Source: Acidobacteriota bacterium
GTDB taxonomy: Bacteria; Acidobacteriota; Terriglobia; Acidiferrales; UBA7541
Direction of reading: 5' to 3'
DNA: 8,354 nt
Assembly (NCBI GenBank): GCA_003161495.1
Contig: PMOP01000424.1
Coordinates: forward strand, 1 to 8,354
Shown: positions 6,311 through 8,354 of the stretch, piece by piece
How the letters are laid out: the number at the start of each line of letters is the position of its first letter
Position numbering within the stretch: the first letter of the stretch is position 1
Translations under genes and position numbers: made by a program
Notes under the pieces: model-generated
What the model saw: only the letters and a program-made list of their open reading frames with translations
Told to the model about the DNA's origin: nothing
Database searches by the model: none

Positions 6311-6329
6311 AAAAATCAGCGCGCGGCGA

Positions 6330-6358
6330 TTGAGTATTCCCGCGAGTTTCGGTATTGT
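6330..6358 (+). promoter_or_regulatory. Promoter candidate for the PagL-like gene
   Basis: TTGAGT (6330-6335, 4/6) and TATTGT (6353-6358, 4/6) are separated by exactly 17 bases. Transcription would begin near 6365, about 40 bases before the chosen ATG. It lies just after the ygfZ stop, so the PagL-like gene can be expressed on its own. Confidence 0.4.
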
Positions 6359-6404
6359 TCCCTCCTTTATGATCAATGTATTTCCATCCCGAAGAAGCTT
6401 GCTT

Positions 6405-7001
6405 ATGAAAACCGCCCGAATATTTTTTCTTTTGAGCGGAATGCTGCTCGCGGGTGTCGCTTGTCCGCTGCGCGCGCAGCAGGGACCGCAGACGGATGGC
6501 AATGAGGTGGAATTTTGGACATCCGGAGGGCACGGAACGAACGGAGTCACGCAGCACACTGGCGTTTGGACTGCCGGCTTTCGTTATGGCTGGGTGATCA
6601 CGGCGCCGCACGGTCCGGGCTTCCTGCGTGGACGCTTCGAGTACGCGGTCGACGCGGTCCCGGTCTTTGTGGTTTTTCAACCGACGAATACCGCTTATGG
6701 CGTTGCAATAAATCCTGTCGGACTGATCTGGGATTTCGATACGCACGGCCGCGTTGTGCCTTACATTGAAATTGGCGCTGGGACCCTGTTTACCAACACT
6801 CAGGTTCCCGCGGGAACTTCCCGAATTAACTTTACAAGCGCCGGCGCGGTGGGCCTACATTATCTAGCGGGCAAGCTGACTTGGACTGCGGACGTGCGCT
6901 TCTTGCACATCTCGAATTCGGGATTGCAAGCCCTCAATCCCGGGATCAACACGGTGCAATTACGGCTGGGCGTGGGATGGTTCACGCACCATCATCCGTA
7001 G
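6405..7001 (+). CDS. PagL-like acyloxyacyl hydrolase family outer-membrane protein
   Basis: The 198-residue product begins with a signal peptide (MKTARIFFLLSGMLLAGVAC, then PLRAQ; likely cut near residue 24). The rest alternates short strands as in a small outer-membrane beta barrel (FEYAVDAVPVFVV, VPYIEIGAGTLFT, LTWTADVRFLHIS, QLRLGVGWF). The segment HISNSGLQALNPGI at 168-181 matches the active-site strand of PagL-type lipid A 3-O-deacylases (HxSN.G....N.GI), with H168 and S170 in the catalytic His and Ser places. The third catalytic residue of Pseudomonas PagL, a Glu twelve residues after the Ser, is Asn182 here, so activity is uncertain. The ATG at 6405 was chosen because it starts directly at the signal peptide; a start at 6273 would overlap ygfZ and bury the signal. 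Its Shine-Dalgarno (GAAG) is weak. Confidence 0.75.
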   Translation: MKTARIFFLLSGMLLAGVACPLRAQQGPQTDGNEVEFWTSGGHGTNGVTQHTGVWTAGFRYGWVITAPHGPGFLRGRFEYAVDAVPVFVVFQPTNTAYGVAINPVGLIWDFDTHGRVVPYIEIGAGTLFTNTQVPAGTSRINFTSAGAVGLHYLAGKLTWTADVRFLHISNSGLQALNPGINTVQLRLGVGWFTHHHP

Positions 7002-7036
7002 AATGGATTACGGAGCTGCGGAGAAAACTAAAAGTA

Positions 7037-7064
7037 GCACAGCCACTCTTGGCTGTGCGTTTTT
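7037..7064 (+). terminator. Intrinsic terminator formed by the left REPIN arm
   Basis: The hairpin GCACAGCCA-CTCT-TGGCTGTGC (7037-7058) is followed by G and five T (7060-7064). It lies 35 bases after the PagL-like stop on the same strand. The perfect G+C-rich 9-bp stem makes this the strongest terminator in the window. Confidence 0.7.
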
Positions 7065-7083
7065 GTAAATTTATAATTGGGCG

Positions 7084-7111
7084 AAAACCGCACAGGCAAG
7101 AGTGCCTGTGC
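7084..7111 (-). terminator. Terminator-like hairpin of the right REPIN arm, facing nuoB
   Basis: On the minus strand GCACAGGCA-CTCT-TGCCTGTGC (7111-7090) is followed by GG and four T (7087-7084). It lies about 55 bases beyond the nuoB stop. The T-run is short, so it is weaker than its partner on the plus strand. Confidence 0.45.
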
Positions 7112-7165
7112 TACGAAAACTAACTCCGAGTGACTTTTCCGCTGCTTGTGAGGCTTGTCCCGCTA

Positions 7166-7705
7166 TCAGGCGATGTTTAGCGCGCGCTTGAAGCTGCCGC
7201 GTTCGTTGGTGATTTTTTCCTGGAGTTGCAGGATGGCGTAGAGCAACGCTTCGGGGCGTGGCGGGCATCCGGGCACGTAGATGTCCACGGGAATCACCTG
7301 GTTCACTCCCTGCACGATGGCGTAATTGTTGAAGACGCCGCCGGAAGTCGCGCAGGCGCCCATGGAGATCACCCACTTTGGTTCCGGCATTTGCGCGTGA
7401 AGCTGCTTGATGACCGGCGCCATCTTTTGCGAAACGCGGCCCGCGATAATCATCAGGTCGGCCTGGCGCGGCGACGGACGAAATACTTCCGAGCCGAAAC
7501 GCGCGACGTCGAAACGCGATGCGGCCATGGACATCATCTCGATTGCGCAGCAGGCCAGTCCGAATCCCAGCGGCCAGATGGAACTTTTGCGCGCCCAGTT
7601 CACGGCTTTATCGAGCTGCGTGAAGATAATGCCTTCGTCCTGCAGCAGCTTGCCGAAATCGTCCGGCTTTTCCAGTGTCACGTTTTTGCCAGCGGATATG
7701 CTCAT
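7166..7705 (-). CDS. nuoB: NADH-quinone oxidoreductase subunit B
   Basis: The 179-residue product is the NuoB (PSST) subunit of respiratory complex I. It carries the terminal [4Fe-4S] cluster N2, which passes electrons to quinone at the junction of the peripheral and membrane arms. All four cluster cysteines are present: the tandem pair in [12 protein letters not shown] (C52, C53), GACATSGG (C118) and [10 protein letters not shown] (C147). Other family landmarks are [23 protein letters not shown] and [21 protein letters not shown]. Length is normal and the protein looks intact. The ATG at 7705 has a GGACGAGG Shine-Dalgarno three bases upstream. Unusually, no nuoA, nuoC or nuoD flanks it: the gene is bracketed by two REPIN-like elements and stands alone. 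Confidence 0.97.
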   Translation of the reverse strand: MSISAGKNVTLEKPDDFGKLLQDEGIIFTQLDKAVNWARKSSIWPLGFGLACCAIEMMSMAASRFDVARFGSEVFRPSPRQADLMIIAGRVSQKMAPVIKQLHAQMPEPKWVISMGACATSGGVFNNYAIVQGVNQVIPVDIYVPGCPPRPEALLYAILQLQEKITNERGSFKRALNIA

Positions 7706-7783
7706 GGGCCTCGTCCTTAGCCTTACAGCCTTATTTTCTCACACTCTTCGCCTACGTGCCACTCACGACGATCAAAGTTGCAA

Positions 7784-7856
7784 GTAGGACGGGCTTCAGA
7801 CTGTCGGTTTTTCGTTTTGGATCGCGGAAAGAACGACAGGCTGAAGCCCTTCCTAC
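7784..7856. repeat. REPIN-like inverted repeat 4 (GTAGGACGGGCTTC family)
   Basis: Arms 7784-7806 and 7834-7856 match as reverse complements at 21 of 23 positions, 27 bases apart. Left arm starts GTAGGACGGGCTTCAG, right arm ends CTGAAGCCCTTCCTAC. Both belong to the same family as the singlet at 5134-5157, and left arm and singlet share the trailing GGTTTT. It lies in the divergent region between nuoB and the VOC gene. Confidence 0.8.
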
Positions 7857-7880
7857 CCAGTGAACTTGCGCATGAAGGTG

Positions 7881-7910
7881 TTGACACCTGCGCGGGCGGA
7901 GTCGCAAAAT
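7881..7910 (+). promoter_or_regulatory. Promoter candidate for the VOC gene
   Basis: A perfect TTGACA (7881-7886) is followed after 18 bases by CAAAAT (7905-7910, 4/6). Transcription would start near 7917, about 37 bases before the ATG, leaving room for the strong Shine-Dalgarno. It begins 24 bases after the end of REPIN-like element 4. Confidence 0.5.
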
Positions 7911-7953
7911 TGCAATATTCGCCCCCTCAAAAACCGCAAAGGAGGTTTTCTTC

Positions 7954-8354
7954 ATGTCGAACCAAGTAAAACCGGTCCCGGAAGGATATCGCACTATCAC
8001 GCCGAACCTGGTTTGCCGCAATGCGGCGCGGGCCATCGAATTCTACAAGACGGCGTTTGCCGCCACCGAACTCAGGCGCGCGCCCGGACCGAACGGCGAA
8101 ATCATGCACGCGGAATTGAAGATTGGCGACTCAATCTTTTTCATCAACGATGCCATGGGCAAAACTTCGGCTCCGAGTCCCGGCGAAGGCGTCAGCAACC
8201 CCATGTATATCCACCTGTATGTCCCGGACGCCGACGCGTTGTTCAACCGCGCGGTTGCCGCTGGCGCTCGGATCGATTTTGCCATGCAGGATATGTTCTG
8301 GGGAGACCGCTATGGAAAGCTGACCGACCCGTTCGGCCAGCAATGGGGCATCGC
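7954..8354 (+). CDS. VOC-family (PhnB-like) protein, 3' end beyond window
   Basis: The first 133 codons are present and no stop is reached. The start is secure: AAAGGAGG at 7938-7945 lies eight bases before the ATG. The product fits the vicinal-oxygen-chelate fold (glyoxalase/bleomycin-resistance/dioxygenase superfamily), PhnB-like branch: GYRTITPNLVCRNAARAIEF (11-30), YKTAFAATEL, then EIMHAELKIGDSIFFIND (49-66), MYIHLYVPDADALFNRA (84-100), and WGDRYGKLTDPFGQQWGI (116-133). The last segment normally ends the fold, so only a short tail is probably missing. H52 and H87 are at places where the superfamily often has metal ligands, but many PhnB-like proteins are not known enzymes and no substrate can be assigned. 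No signal peptide; likely cytosolic. Confidence 0.88.
   Translation, partial: MSNQVKPVPEGYRTITPNLVCRNAARAIEFYKTAFAATELRRAPGPNGEIMHAELKIGDSIFFINDAMGKTSAPSPGEGVSNPMYIHLYVPDADALFNRAVAAGARIDFAMQDMFWGDRYGKLTDPFGQQWGI

Larger units (their letters stand above)
7034..7114. repeat. REPIN-like inverted repeat 3 (GTAGCACAGCC family)
   Basis: Arms 7034-7059 and 7089-7114 match as reverse complements at 24 of 26 positions, 29 bases apart. Each arm is GTA followed by a perfect 9-bp hairpin with a 4-base loop: GCACAGCCA/TGGCTGTGC on the left, GCACAGGCA/TGCCTGTGC on the right. The two differences between arms are a compensating pair that keeps both stems intact. It fills the gap between convergent pagL-like and nuoB genes. 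Confidence 0.85.

Noticed and set aside
6273..6404. N-terminal extension of the PagL-like protein to an ATG at 6273
   Set aside because: It would overlap ygfZ and put 44 mostly basic residues before a normal signal peptide; a promoter candidate also lies inside the extension.
6156..6746. 196-codon minus-strand open frame
   Set aside because: It overlaps the 3' end of ygfZ and most of the PagL-like gene, both supported by motifs; its composition is that of an antisense shadow.
3718..7856. CRISPR array or insertion-sequence ends
   Set aside because: The repeats are inverted pairs of different families at irregular spacing, not regular direct repeats, and enclose no transposase.

Overview
The window reads as a chromosomal, non-mobile stretch from a Gram-negative bacterium, most likely an acidobacterium (Terriglobia-like). 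This is an inference. It rests on the gene mix (TonB C-terminal domain protein, PagL-like outer-membrane protein, NADH-quinone oxidoreductase subunit B, YgfZ, DoxX-like, VOC protein), on moderately high G+C, and on many short GTAG-headed inverted repeats in the intergenic spaces. No rRNA, tRNA, CRISPR array, insertion sequence or phage gene is visible.

Left part (1-2547): the window opens in the 3' end of a plus-strand gene that is broken by an in-frame TGA (57-59). A convergent DoxX-like membrane protein gene (500-913, minus) follows. It has a clear promoter, a 21-bp palindromic operator candidate over its predicted transcription start, and a good Shine-Dalgarno. Next is a 501-residue exported protein (minus) built from two tandem copies of a TonB-C-like domain plus a beta-rich module.

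Middle part (2548-5069): two minus-strand genes of unknown role form a tight operon, a 113-residue protein followed by a LRV/HEAT-like repeat protein. The stop of the first overlaps the Shine-Dalgarno of the second. The operon promoter lies so close to the first ATG that the transcript should be leaderless. A 91-residue plus-strand orphan with a strong Shine-Dalgarno and a downstream intrinsic terminator follows, then a minus-strand glyoxalase II-like metallo-beta-lactamase-fold hydrolase.

Right part (5070-8354): ygfZ (plus) is divergent from the hydrolase. After it come a PagL-like lipid A deacylase homologue (plus), a stand-alone nuoB (minus) and a VOC/PhnB-like protein (plus) that runs off the window end.

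The feature that ties the right two thirds together is a set of four REPIN-like elements. Each is a pair of 23-26 nt GTAG- or GTGG-headed palindromic units in inverted orientation. They belong to at least three sequence families and lie at 3718-3795, 4202-4359, 7034-7114 and 7784-7856, with a single unit at 5134-5157. All are intergenic. One supplies a terminator-like hairpin to each of two convergent genes. No RAYT transposase is present in the window.
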